Of a stretch of DNA of 64,000 nt, positions 18,184-26,040 are shown piece by piece. The DNA lies in the NCBI RefSeq assembly GCF_001984065.1, contig NZ_LYVP01000007.1, positions 1-64,000 of the forward strand, read 5' to 3'. This stretch comes from Pseudomonas sp. KK4. Lineage in GTDB: Bacteria > Pseudomonadota > Gammaproteobacteria > Pseudomonadales > Pseudomonadaceae. Positions within the stretch are counted from its first letter, which is position 1, and every line of letters starts with the position of its first letter. The translations under genes were made by a program, and so were the position numbers. The notes under the pieces were generated by a model. The model was not told the DNA's origin. It did no database searches and worked only from the letters and a program-made list of their open reading frames with translations.

Positions 18184-18555
18184 GTGAACAAAACCCCCAT
18201 GATTTCCATTGTCGATGACGACAAGCCAGGTCGTATCGCGTTGAGCAGTCTGGTTCGCTCAATGGGCTATGAATCCTCGCTTTTTTCATGTGCCGAGGAT
18301 TTTCTGGCGTCCGCTGAACGGGGCATGACCGACTGCCTGATCACTGATTTTCAGATGCCTGGAATGACCGGTCTGGATCTCCAGGGCAAGCTGGTCAGCG
18401 ATGGACAGAATATCCCAATCATCTTCATCACCGCTTACCCGGAAGAATCGGTGCGCAATCGTGCGACAGCGGCTGGCGCGGTCTCCTTTCTTAGCAAGCC
18501 GTTTGATGGTCAAGTGATCATCGACTGCATCGAGCAGATCTTCAGCAGAGATTGA
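18184..18555 (+). CDS. Single-domain response regulator (CheY-like)
   Basis: 123 residues, receiver domain only: SIVDDDKPGRIAL, Asp55 in LITDFQMPGMTGL, Thr in FITAYPEE, Lys in LSKPFDG. No output domain. It is close to the receivers paired with FixJ-type systems and may act as a phosphate sink or second output of the kinase at 15578. GTG start, 117 bp after the FixJ-type regulator; the gap contains GTAATACG repeats (about 18070-18105), a possible site for autoregulation. Confidence 0.9.
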   Translation: MNKTPMISIVDDDKPGRIALSSLVRSMGYESSLFSCAEDFLASAERGMTDCLITDFQMPGMTGLDLQGKLVSDGQNIPIIFITAYPEESVRNRATAAGAVSFLSKPFDGQVIIDCIEQIFSRD

Positions 18556-18705
18556 AAACGAGCTGTAGTTATTACCTTTCTCTACCCTGATTCAACACCG
18601 TCACCCACTGCCCCATTCCCCCTCAGTGCCCTCCCCCTTCTCCCGTCATTCCTATGCTGGCGTGGAAACACTTACACCTTCGTGACATCTCCACCCCCTT
18701 CAAAC

Positions 18706-18815
18706 ACATACTTCTGTATTAGCGACTACCACTCAGGCGCTAAGAATTTCGCCCTTATGTAGAAGTGTTTATCAGGGCCCGAAACCCTACTCTACATACA
18801 AGCCATCGAACAAAG
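18706..18815 (+). promoter_or_regulatory. 110-bp regulatory repeat, copy B (upstream of MexT-like gene)
   Basis: Gap-free match to 7603-7712 (see there). Conserved ACATACTTCTGTATTAGC and CTTATGTAGAAGTGTTTA. It begins about 190 bp before the LysR start, so the gene next to it is the MexT-like regulator. Confidence 0.6.
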
Positions 18816-18896
18816 CGCCACAGGCTAAAACTGCAAACTCAGCCACTTGCACCCATTTTTCGCATGTTGAGGCTACCCGCCCAAACGGTGATGATA

Positions 18897-19844
18897 ATGA
18901 ACAGAAATGATCTTCGTAAAATCGACTTCAGCCTTCTGATCGTATTCGAAACTCTGATGCACGAACGCAACCTTACCCGTGCCGGAGAAAAACTGTTTCT
19001 TGGGCAGCCTTCCATCAGCGCTTCTCTCAATCGGTTGCGTCAATACTTCAATGATCCGCTTTTCATCAGAATGGGCAGGACCATGGAGCCAACGAGCAGA
19101 GCGTTTGAAATCCATCAAAGCCTGACGCCTGCATTGGACAACATGGTCGTCGCACTCAGCCACATCAGCGAGTTCGATCCCCTGACCAGCCATGCCGTGT
19201 TCCGGATCGGCCTGTCGGATGATGTTGAATACTCTTTGTTGCCAGGGTTGCTGCGTCAACTGCGCATGGAGGCGCCAAAAGTCAGTTTCGTAGTGCGCCG
19301 TACCGATCACACCATGATGTCCGATCAACTTTCGACTGGAGAGGTATCGCTGGGTGTTTGTCACAGCCGCGAACTCCCGGCCAATGCAAAACGAAAATTC
19401 CTTCGTGGTATCTACCCGACCGTGTTGAGTTCCCGTTCGATCTGCGCACCATTCGACTTGGACGAGTACTGCAAACGCCCACATGTCTCCATTTCTCTGA
19501 ATGGCGAATTGACCGACTGCATTGACCGGACGTTGAACTCCATGGGGCGCCAACGCCAAGTCGTGTTGGCTGTTCCCCAATACAGCGCCCTCAAAACACT
19601 TCTTGAAGACACTGACATGATCGCAGTTGTACCGGAGTACGTCGCCGCAGCCATGACAAAACAAGGCGGTCTGCGAATGGATCCGGTTCCAATGAGTATC
19701 CCTGCCCTGGATCTATCGCTGGCCTGGAGTGGAACGCTGGACAACGACCCGGGCGAGCGCTGGCTTCGTTCCCGCGTCTGCCATCACCTGTCCGACAGAA
19801 ACGGCTCCGTCAGCAAACTAAGCCTCCAAAAAGCAGCTGCATAA
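18897..19844 (+). CDS. LysR-family regulator, MexT-like
   Basis: 315 residues from MNRNDLRKIDFSLLIVFETL. The HTH segment (ERNLTRAGEKLFLGQPSISASLNRL) and downstream blocks FDPLTSHAVFRIGLSDDVE, GEVSLGVCHSRELPANAKRK and NDPGERWLRSRV closely follow MexT of P. aeruginosa as I remember it. MexT is known to respond to disulfide and electrophile stress, which fits the adjacent glutaredoxin and glutathione reductase. No mexEF genes are in the window. Start chosen by homology; the frame is open to 18765. It is followed by cyanase leader copy 3. Confidence 0.85.
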   Translation: MNRNDLRKIDFSLLIVFETLMHERNLTRAGEKLFLGQPSISASLNRLRQYFNDPLFIRMGRTMEPTSRAFEIHQSLTPALDNMVVALSHISEFDPLTSHAVFRIGLSDDVEYSLLPGLLRQLRMEAPKVSFVVRRTDHTMMSDQLSTGEVSLGVCHSRELPANAKRKFLRGIYPTVLSSRSICAPFDLDEYCKRPHVSISLNGELTDCIDRTLNSMGRQRQVVLAVPQYSALKTLLEDTDMIAVVPEYVAAAMTKQGGLRMDPVPMSIPALDLSLAWSGTLDNDPGERWLRSRVCHHLSDRNGSVSKLSLQKAAA

Positions 19845-19923
19845 CGGTGCCTGAGTCATCAAATACCTGCCAATAAATGGCCCATATGGATGTTCATTAG
19901 CAATAGTCACTGAACGCACGCAC

Positions 19924-19971
19924 ATAGGCACAACCTATACAACGGATTGCATATCGATCTTGGATGTTATC
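19924..19971 (+). promoter_or_regulatory. 48-nt cyanase leader, copy 3 (LysR-box promoter)
   Basis: ATAGGCACAACCTAT at 19924-19938 is a perfect ATAG-N7-CTAT LysR box (T-N11-A). It is followed by GGATTGCATATCGATCTTGG and ATGTTATC. The ATG of the degenerate cyanase is 83 nt downstream. The promoter seems preserved although the coding region has decayed. Confidence 0.65.
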
Positions 19972-20054
19972 GAAAGACTGGACGATGATGGGTTAATACC
20001 TGAGCGATGCTTGATAACAACATCAGTTGCATAGACTTTCCTGGAGATAACGTC

Positions 20055-20411
20055 ATGAGACAGTTTCGCGTCTACAACGAAATCAGCATCGCTCTGACCA
20101 CTGAAATTCTTGAGGCCAAGGCCAGCAAAAAACTGTCCTGGCAAGAACTGGCGGATAACACTGGCCTGGGACTGGCTTATGTGACAGCAGCATTGCTCGG
20201 CCAACAGCCCCTGTCAGAAAAGGCCGCCAAGGTGATTGGCGAGAAATTGGAACTGGATGCGGAGATGGTGGCTCTTCTTCAAGCCCTACCGTCACGTGGC
20301 AACTTCTCGAACGTGCCCCGTGATCCAACAGTCAATTCATTCGATGAGATGGTTAAGATTTGCGACTCAACACTTAAGGTTCTGGCTCATGAGCATTCTG
20401 CGGCGGCCTGA
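20055..20411 (+). CDS. Degenerate cyanase (copy 3), truncated by frameshift
   Basis: 118 residues. Residues 1-93 follow CynS closely ([20 protein letters not shown]). Catalytic Arg95 is Ser (PTVNSFDE), Glu98 is kept, and the frame ends before Ser121. Compared with copies 1 and 2, one base is missing near 20396; reading past it in the shifted frame restores FCGGLINIFNL against [11 protein letters not shown], where Ser121 would be Asn. So it cannot be an active cyanase. The N-terminal HTH-like domain, GGAG ribosome-binding site and leader remain, so a short protein may still be made. Pseudogene or repurposed domain. Confidence 0.85.
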   Translation: MRQFRVYNEISIALTTEILEAKASKKLSWQELADNTGLGLAYVTAALLGQQPLSEKAAKVIGEKLELDAEMVALLQALPSRGNFSNVPRDPTVNSFDEMVKICDSTLKVLAHEHSAAA

Positions 20412-20505
20412 TCAATATCTTTAATCTCTCCATCTATTGCTATAGCGCATTACATGACTTGATTCGGTCCTGACTAAACACCAACGTTAATTGGAGGGTA
20501 TGCTC

Positions 20506-20754
20506 ATGAAAAACAGGTTACTTCTCGTCTTGGCCGGCGTCGTTTCATTGTCGGCCTATGCTGAACAAACGCCAGCCTCGCCCGACGTTGTCTCATATGA
20601 CTACGGAATGCATTTGGATATATCCCAAGTGGTCAATATGGCGCCTATTGCTGATGTGTGCTGGCCCACCCTGGCACAGATAACCTACAAAGACTCTCAC
20701 GGCGAAGTTCACATACTTGGATACAGTGTAATGGGCACTGGGTGCTCCAACTAA
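20506..20754 (+). CDS. Small exported DUF2790-family protein
   Basis: 82 residues, paralogue of 8531-8779. Signal peptide MKNRLLLVLAGVVSLSAYA, then the family pattern VSYDYGMHLDISQVVNM, cysteine in DVCWPTLAQITYKDSHGE and C-terminal GTGCSN. ATG at 20506 has GGAGGG upstream. It follows the degenerate cyanase as its paralogue follows cynS1, showing that the cynS-DUF2790 pair was duplicated together. Function unknown. Confidence 0.85.
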   Translation: MKNRLLLVLAGVVSLSAYAEQTPASPDVVSYDYGMHLDISQVVNMAPIADVCWPTLAQITYKDSHGEVHILGYSVMGTGCSN

Positions 20755-20844
20755 ATCCACTACCCGACAATTCCACCATCGCTTGTGATTCGGCGGCTCA
20801 GTTATTCCACCCGCCACTCAACTTACATACTTGGAGCAACAGCC

Positions 20845-21108
20845 ATGCTTACTGTCACCCTGTACGCCACACCCACCTGCCCGTATTGCCAGGCTGCGAG
20901 ACATTTGCTTGCCAGAAAAGGCATTCCATTTAACGAGATAGAAGTGACTTCGGTAGATAAACGAGTCGAAATGATCAATCGCAGCGGCCGTCGGACAGTA
21001 CCGCAGATTTTTTTCGGAAATTGGCATGTGGGTGGGTACGACGACCTGGCTCAACTTGAAGAGGAAAGCGGACTGAAGGAAGCACTCAACTCGCGCGTGG
21101 CATGTTGA
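20845..21108 (+). CDS. Glutaredoxin (dithiol CPYC), second copy
   Basis: 87 residues. TCPYC (Cys12/Cys15), RSGRRTVPQIFFG and VGGYDDL are as in the paralogue at 4622. It ends in an extra C-terminal cysteine (Cys87). ATG 20845 follows TTGGAGCAACAGCC. It lies between a DUF2790 protein and the DUF417 membrane protein, in a block that ends with glutathione reductase, the enzyme that recharges its glutathione. Confidence 0.93.
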   Translation: MLTVTLYATPTCPYCQAARHLLARKGIPFNEIEVTSVDKRVEMINRSGRRTVPQIFFGNWHVGGYDDLAQLEEESGLKEALNSRVAC

Positions 21109-21170
21109 GAGAACTTGGTAATTGCTTATTTTGACTCCTTTTCACGCAAGCCCACCAGAGGGTTTTAACC

Positions 21171-21806
21171 ATGAGTTACCCATCTTCATTTAAATCGGTG
21201 CTTCAAAAAGCCAGTACGCTGGATAGTTTAGGCGTTCACCTCATTCGAATAGCTGTCGCTGTCGTTTTCATCTGGATTGGTGCGTTAAAATTTGTCCCGT
21301 ATGAAGCGGATAGCATCACACCATTCGTGGCTAACAGCCCAGTCATGTCATTTTTCTACGAGCATCCAACCGAATACAAAGAACACCTGACTCATGAGGG
21401 TCAGCTCGACCCCGTAAAACGCGAATGGCAAACGCGAAATCACACCTACGCGTTTTCCGATGGACTAGGCATCGTTGAAATCCTCATCGGTTTGATGGTG
21501 CTTTCCTATGCGTTCTCACGCCGAATGGGCATGGTGGGTGCAGTACTCGCCTTCCTGACTCCCGTTGTTACGTTGTCTTTTTTGATTACGACACCAGAGG
21601 CTTGGGTGTCGAATATCGGTGATGCCCAATATGGGTTTCCCTACCTGTCCGGTGGAGGGAGGCTGGTGCTCAAAGATTTGCTGATGCTTGCAGGAGCGGT
21701 AGTCATGATCGCGGATTCGGCACGTAAGCTCTTGCGCCCCATTCCCCAGATCAGCAGATGCCCTGCGTCAAAAGAGCCCATGCAACAATGGATCGGGTTG
21801 CCATAA
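21171..21806 (+). CDS. DUF417 inner-membrane protein (RclC/YkgB-like)
   Basis: 211 residues, four membrane helices. The segment RIAVAVVFIWIGALKFVPYEADSITPFVANSP is the DUF417 hallmark; GIVEILIGLMVLSYAF and the helix KDLLMLAGAVVMIAD follow. E. coli RclC, member of the reactive-chlorine rcl operon, belongs to this family. Molecular role is unresolved. It follows glutaredoxin by 60 bp. The last 25 residues are polar and not conserved in pattern. Confidence 0.88.
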   Translation: MSYPSSFKSVLQKASTLDSLGVHLIRIAVAVVFIWIGALKFVPYEADSITPFVANSPVMSFFYEHPTEYKEHLTHEGQLDPVKREWQTRNHTYAFSDGLGIVEILIGLMVLSYAFSRRMGMVGAVLAFLTPVVTLSFLITTPEAWVSNIGDAQYGFPYLSGGGRLVLKDLLMLAGAVVMIADSARKLLRPIPQISRCPASKEPMQQWIGLP

Positions 21807-21977
21807 CCAGCCAACTGACCTTCCTCTGAGTAAACCGTTGGTCGATAAATGAAATGGCGTGCCCCTGGTGAAAACAGGTGCCGCCGCAACTACCGGCCGT
21901 CACGGGATTGTTTCATTCAACTGAATGGAGTCATCAGACTTTTGCGCCTTCTCTTAAACCCATCATGAGGGGAAAAT

Positions 21978-22003
21978 GAAGAAACCTGCTCGTTCGTTTC
22001 TTC
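21978..22003. other. Inverted repeat in the DUF417-gor gap
   Basis: GAAGAAAC-N10-GTTTCTTC. It overlaps a 29-codon frame starting at ATG 21976 that has a good GAGGGG upstream; I cannot tell whether this is a leader peptide, a hairpin or chance. Confidence 0.35.
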
Positions 22004-22030
22004 AGAGATCTCCTTTTCAGGAGTTTCGAA

Positions 22031-22261
22031 ATGTTCGACAACACGTTCCGTCATTGCATGGATAAGGATGCGGATAAACCCGGCATCCCCGCGCATGAAT
22101 ACGAAAGTAGTTTCTTGCTACCGCAATTGATGATGATTCATGCCATGCCGTCTGGAGTTTCGTGGCAAAAAACGAACTGCCATCAGCTCATGCATAACGC
22201 CAGGCCCTCGTATCTGTTCAACCGGCTTATGCACGCACTGAAGCGCCGTATTGCCCCTTGA
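22031..22261 (+). CDS. Possible small hypothetical protein
   Basis: A 76-residue frame with AGGAG 8 nt before its ATG, ending 45 bp before glutathione reductase. The sequence is polar with several His and Met, no signal peptide, no helix for the membrane and no known motif. It could be a real small gene in the gor transcript or an accidental frame. Low confidence. Confidence 0.3.
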   Translation: MFDNTFRHCMDKDADKPGIPAHEYESSFLLPQLMMIHAMPSGVSWQKTNCHQLMHNARPSYLFNRLMHALKRRIAP

Positions 22262-22306
22262 CACATTCAATAACCTAGCGCTGTACAACCCCATCAGGGA
22301 ACTAAG

Positions 22307-23668
22307 ATGACTTACGATTTCGATCTGTTTGTTATAGGTGCAGGCTCAGGCGGCGTACGGGCGGCTCGTTTTTCTGCAGACTTTGGCGCCAAAGTGGCGG
22401 TTGCTGAAAGTCGCTATTTAGGTGGCACTTGCGTAAATGTGGGGTGCGTACCGAAAAAGCTGCTCGTATACGGCGCCCACTTTTCAGAGGATTTCGAACA
22501 GGCCAAAGGGTTTGGTTGGAGAATCGCAGACGCGCAGTTCGACTGGGAAACTCTTATTGCAAACAAGAATCGTGAGATCGAAAGACTCAACGGTATCTAT
22601 CGCAAGCTGTTGAGCAACAGTGGTGTCACGCTATTTGAGGGCCATGCGCGCCTGACCGACGCCCATCATGTCGAGGTCAATGGCAAGCGCTTTAGCGCCA
22701 AACAAATTTTGATTGCAACAGGTGGCTGGCCGCAGATACCTGACATCCCTGGACGTGAGCATGCAATCACGTCCAATGAGGCGTTTTTCCTCAAGCATCT
22801 ACCAAAGCGGGTGCTGGTGGTGGGCGGAGGTTACATCGCCGTCGAGTTTGCCGGCATTTTCAACGGCCTGGGCTCTGAGACGCGGCTGCTATACCGCGGT
22901 GATCTGTTCCTGAGAGGATTCGATCAATCAGTGCGCAACCATTTGGCGCAAGAACTCACCAAAAACGGCGTACGCCTGGAGTTCAATTCGGACATCGTCC
23001 AGATCGACAAGCAATCTGACGGGAGCCTGCTCGCGACACTCAAGGACGGCCGTCAGTTGGAAACCGACAGTGTTTTTTACGCCACAGGTCGACGCCCCAT
23101 GCTCGACAACTTGGGGTTGGAAAACACCTTTGTAGAGCTCAACGATGCCGGATACATCTCGGTAAACGAAAATTTCGAAACACGCGAACCTTCTATCCTG
23201 GCCCTGGGCGATGTAATTGGTGGCGTGCAGTTGACGCCTGTCGCAACGGCGCAGGGCTCGGCCATCGCTCGTCGCTTGTTCAAGCCTGAGCAGTTTCGCC
23301 CGGTCGACTACCGACACATCCCGACCGCGGTGTTCAGCCAGCCAAGCATTGGTACGGTGGGCCTGACCCAAGAGCAAGCAATCGCTGACGGCTATACCGT
23401 GACCATTTTCGAAAGTCGTTTTCGTCCGATGAAGTTGACGTTGACCGACTCTACGGAAAAGACACTCATGAAAATGGTGGTAGATGCTCGTACTGATAAA
23501 GTATTGGGAGTGCATATGGTCGGCCCTGACGCGGGAGAAATCATCCAAGGCTTGGCGATCGCCCTCAAAGCGGGTGCAACCAAACGCCTGTTCGATGAAA
23601 CCATAGGCGTGCATCCGACCTCAGCTGAAGAGTTCGTCACGTTACGTAATCCGGTCATGGCTTCTTGA
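22307..23668 (+). CDS. gor: Glutathione-disulfide reductase
   Basis: 453 residues. FAD-binding [12 protein letters not shown], redox disulfide [13 protein letters not shown] (Cys42/Cys47), NADPH-binding [13 protein letters not shown], second FAD motif ILALGDV, and interface [12 protein letters not shown] with the catalytic His-Glu pair. The pattern separates it from dihydrolipoamide dehydrogenase and from RclA. It regenerates reduced glutathione for the glutaredoxins here. ATG after CAGGGAACTAAG. Likely transcribed with the CynR-like gene 58 bp downstream. Confidence 0.95.
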   Translation: MTYDFDLFVIGAGSGGVRAARFSADFGAKVAVAESRYLGGTCVNVGCVPKKLLVYGAHFSEDFEQAKGFGWRIADAQFDWETLIANKNREIERLNGIYRKLLSNSGVTLFEGHARLTDAHHVEVNGKRFSAKQILIATGGWPQIPDIPGREHAITSNEAFFLKHLPKRVLVVGGGYIAVEFAGIFNGLGSETRLLYRGDLFLRGFDQSVRNHLAQELTKNGVRLEFNSDIVQIDKQSDGSLLATLKDGRQLETDSVFYATGRRPMLDNLGLENTFVELNDAGYISVNENFETREPSILALGDVIGGVQLTPVATAQGSAIARRLFKPEQFRPVDYRHIPTAVFSQPSIGTVGLTQEQAIADGYTVTIFESRFRPMKLTLTDSTEKTLMKMVVDARTDKVLGVHMVGPDAGEIIQGLAIALKAGATKRLFDETIGVHPTSAEEFVTLRNPVMAS

Positions 23669-23726
23669 GTGCCTGGCTTGAATACGAAATGCTGGGTATC
23701 TGCCTCATCCACGAGTGACACATGCG

Positions 23727-24608
23727 ATGCTGCTACGACATTTGCGTTATCTGTTAGCCGTCGCTGATAACGGCGGCTTCACGCGGGCGGCCGAGGCTCT
23801 CCACGTATCTCAACCTACCCTGTCACAACAGATTCGCCAGTTGGAGGAAACGCTTGGCGTTGTGCTGTTCGACCGTACTTCGCGAACAGTGACGCCCACG
23901 GATGCCGGGCAGGCGTATATCGAATGTGCACGCCGCGTGCTCGTAGAACTGGCAGCGGGAAAGCGGGCATTGCACGATGTGAAAGATTTATCCCGCGGCA
24001 CCCTGAGGCTGGCCATGACCCCGACGTTCATGGCGTATCTCGTGGGCCCCATCGTTCGTGACTACGCCGCCAGATTCCCGAATATCCATCTGGAAATTTT
24101 CGAGCTGTCGATGGACGACATTGAGATGGGGCTTGCCGATGACTCACTGGATATCGCCATTGCGTTTGACCATTTCAGGAATTCCGATCTCGAAGCAATT
24201 CCCGCATTTGTCGAAACCTTGGCACTGATGGTCGGGCGCGAACATCCGCTGTACGAATGCCGGACAGCGTTGACGACAGAACAAGTGACTGAATTGGATT
24301 TTGCGTTATTGACTCCGGATTTCGCTACCCGGGTCTGTATCGATGAGTACTTCACCAAAGCGAAGATCACCCCCAAAGTGGTGATTGAGGTGAACTCGGT
24401 AAACACATTGCTGGAGGTCATCCGTCACACGGGGGTTGCCACCATTCTTCCAGAACCCATCGCCACGCAAGATCGCGCACTGCACAAGCTTGAGATGAAA
24501 GACAAGGCACCTCATCGAGGAGCGTCGCTGCTACGGCGCAAAAATAATTACCACAATGCGGCGTCAGTGGCTTTCGTGGGGTTGGTGCTGGGAACCCTGG
24601 GAAAATAG
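23727..24608 (+). CDS. cynR: CynR-like LysR-family regulator
   Basis: 293 residues. Long blocks match E. coli CynR as I recall it: the HTH FTRAAEALHVSQPTLSQQIR followed by QLEETLGVVLFDR, RGTLRLAMTPTFMAYLVGP, DIAIAFDHF, LEAIPAFVETLAL, and ATILPEPIATQ ending in LLRRKNNY. CynR activates the cyn operon in response to cyanate and binds a T-N11-A dyad, the type found in the three cyanase leaders. The gene is remote from the cyanases (3-16 kb) but in the same region. Start 23727 chosen by homology; GTG 23715 is the alternative. Confidence 0.88.
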   Translation: MLLRHLRYLLAVADNGGFTRAAEALHVSQPTLSQQIRQLEETLGVVLFDRTSRTVTPTDAGQAYIECARRVLVELAAGKRALHDVKDLSRGTLRLAMTPTFMAYLVGPIVRDYAARFPNIHLEIFELSMDDIEMGLADDSLDIAIAFDHFRNSDLEAIPAFVETLALMVGREHPLYECRTALTTEQVTELDFALLTPDFATRVCIDEYFTKAKITPKVVIEVNSVNTLLEVIRHTGVATILPEPIATQDRALHKLEMKDKAPHRGASLLRRKNNYHNAASVAFVGLVLGTLGK

Positions 24609-24715
24609 TGCCCGATAACTGCCTTGTATCGAGTTCCGCAAGGCAACACGGATCTGTACGCATCGGATGTACATTGCCAGATGGAGAAAGGCTTTTCTGA
24701 ACGAGTGATCTGCAA

Positions 24716-25261
24716 TCACTGAGAATACCTGGTGAAAATCAGATCGGTCTCAGGCGGCAATTTTGTGTGGCAGGCAAAGCAACCATTAATGATTTTTTCA
24801 CTGGGGTTTGGCTTTCCATTTTCAAACTGCCCGTATCCCCACCCACCTGTGCTTGCGTAGCGTTTAGAGTCTTTGACCTCGATCTGAACGTTCGTCGGCT
24901 CTCCCGCGACGAAAGACTGGTCTCTACCAAACACGGCATTATTTTGTGCAGAGGATTCGTACTTGTAAGCCAACCTGGCGATGATCGTGCCATCTGGAAA
25001 TGGCAGCGTTCCTTCCCTGTACGCCTTCATGGCAATGTCATTACCCAAGATAACGCGGATGTCCGGCTTCTCACCCTCCTCATGAGCAATGCTGACGAAC
25101 TGCCAGTTGCGATAGCCTGGAGGAAGCGTCACGCCGAATACAGGTGATCCCTGCGCGTCTGCACCAGGTGTTGAATCAGCCTGGGCAAGATTCGAAAGGC
25201 TCAATAGCATACCGACGATGCTGGCGGTTACAGGTAAAGCGGCGAATTTGCGAGTCATCAC
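24716..25261 (-). CDS. Cytochrome P460-family c-type haem protein
   Basis: 181 residues. Signal peptide to about residue 28 (LAQADS), then the P460 domain: FGVTLPPGYRNWQFVS, ILGNDIAMKAYREGTLPFPDGTI, and the single haem-binding CFACH (Cys161, Cys164, His165) near the C-terminus. P460 proteins of ammonia oxidisers convert hydroxylamine through a Lys-haem crosslink; a lysine in ARLAYKYE (Lys100) lies upstream but I cannot assign the crosslink. Periplasmic. It is convergent with the CynR-like gene. Role here could be detoxifying hydroxylamine or nitric oxide. Confidence 0.87.
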   Translation of the reverse strand: MMTRKFAALPVTASIVGMLLSLSNLAQADSTPGADAQGSPVFGVTLPPGYRNWQFVSIAHEEGEKPDIRVILGNDIAMKAYREGTLPFPDGTIIARLAYKYESSAQNNAVFGRDQSFVAGEPTNVQIEVKDSKRYASTGGWGYGQFENGKPNPSEKIINGCFACHTKLPPETDLIFTRYSQ

Positions 25262-25353
25262 AATTGCTCCAGGTAGGGCGCCATACGGCTATTTCCGGGT
25301 AACAAATAGCGCCGATATTAATTGCGAGGCGATGAAAGCATTGAATGCAACCC

Positions 25354-26040
25354 TCAAAGCGGAGCAAGCCCGTTCAGTTTCCGTCTCTCGTCTTCGGCTT
25401 GGGACGATGGGCGAATCTCCTCCCCTTTTGCGTAAGCCCGAATAACCGCAGGTCGCTCCCCAATCTTCTTCATCCAGGCCACAATGTGGGGGTAATCCGC
25501 GAGGGTTATCCCCTGTTTTGCATGGATAACAACCCATGGGTAGATCGCCATATCGGCAATTGAATAGTCTCCAGCCACAAACGGCAGTTCAGACAGCTGC
25601 TTCTCAAGCACCCTGTACAAGCGCTCGGTTTCTTTGCTGAAACGGGCCTGTGCAAGCGATGAATGCTCTGAAGCATAGTTAAGGAAAAAGACCGTCTGTC
25701 CCAATATCGGGCCCAGGCTTGCGGCCTGCCAAAATAACCACTGGAGGACTTCAGCTGCACCCTTGACGTCTTGAGGCAGAAATTGTCGCCGGCGCTGGGC
25801 GAGGTACAACAAAATTGCACCTGACTCAAACACCGATACACCGGCTTCGGCGTCAACCAATGCGGGTATGCGTTGGTCGGGAGAAATGCGCGTGTACTCG
25901 GCGGTAAATTGCTCTCCCTTGGTAATATTGACGGGGTGGATGGTATACGGGCGACCTGACTCCTCCAGAAAAATGGCAACCTTCTGACCATTGGCCGTTG
26001 GCCAGTAATAATATTGCGTGGCGCTGGATTGTTTGGTCAT
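25354..26040 (-). CDS. Glutathione S-transferase (Nu-class / YghU-YfcG-like)
   Basis: About 228 residues from MTKQSS. The thioredoxin-like N-terminal domain has YWPTANGQKVAIFLEE, HPVNITKGEQF, RIPALVD and the FESGAILLYLA glutathione-binding helix; the C-terminal helical domain has FVAGDYSIADMAIYPWV. The Asn/Thr in the first helix-turn rather than Tyr/Cys is typical of Nu-class enzymes with disulfide-bond reductase and peroxidase activity. A LysR box lies about 240 bp upstream. Confidence 0.9.
   Translation of the reverse strand: MTKQSSATQYYYWPTANGQKVAIFLEESGRPYTIHPVNITKGEQFTAEYTRISPDQRIPALVDAEAGVSVFESGAILLYLAQRRRQFLPQDVKGAAEVLQWLFWQAASLGPILGQTVFFLNYASEHSSLAQARFSKETERLYRVLEKQLSELPFVAGDYSIADMAIYPWVVIHAKQGITLADYPHIVAWMKKIGERPAVIRAYAKGEEIRPSSQAEDERRKLNGLAPL

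Noticed and set aside
19924..19971. Leader copy 3 as a nod-box or MexT consensus site
   Set aside because: Some ATC/GAT spacing resembles NodD-type boxes, but I could not match the remembered MexT consensus across the three copies.
22307..23668. RclA (Cu-dependent HOSCN reductase) as identity of the flavoprotein
   Set aside because: The [10 protein letters not shown] motif with the GGTC context and the HPTSAEE end fit glutathione reductase better.
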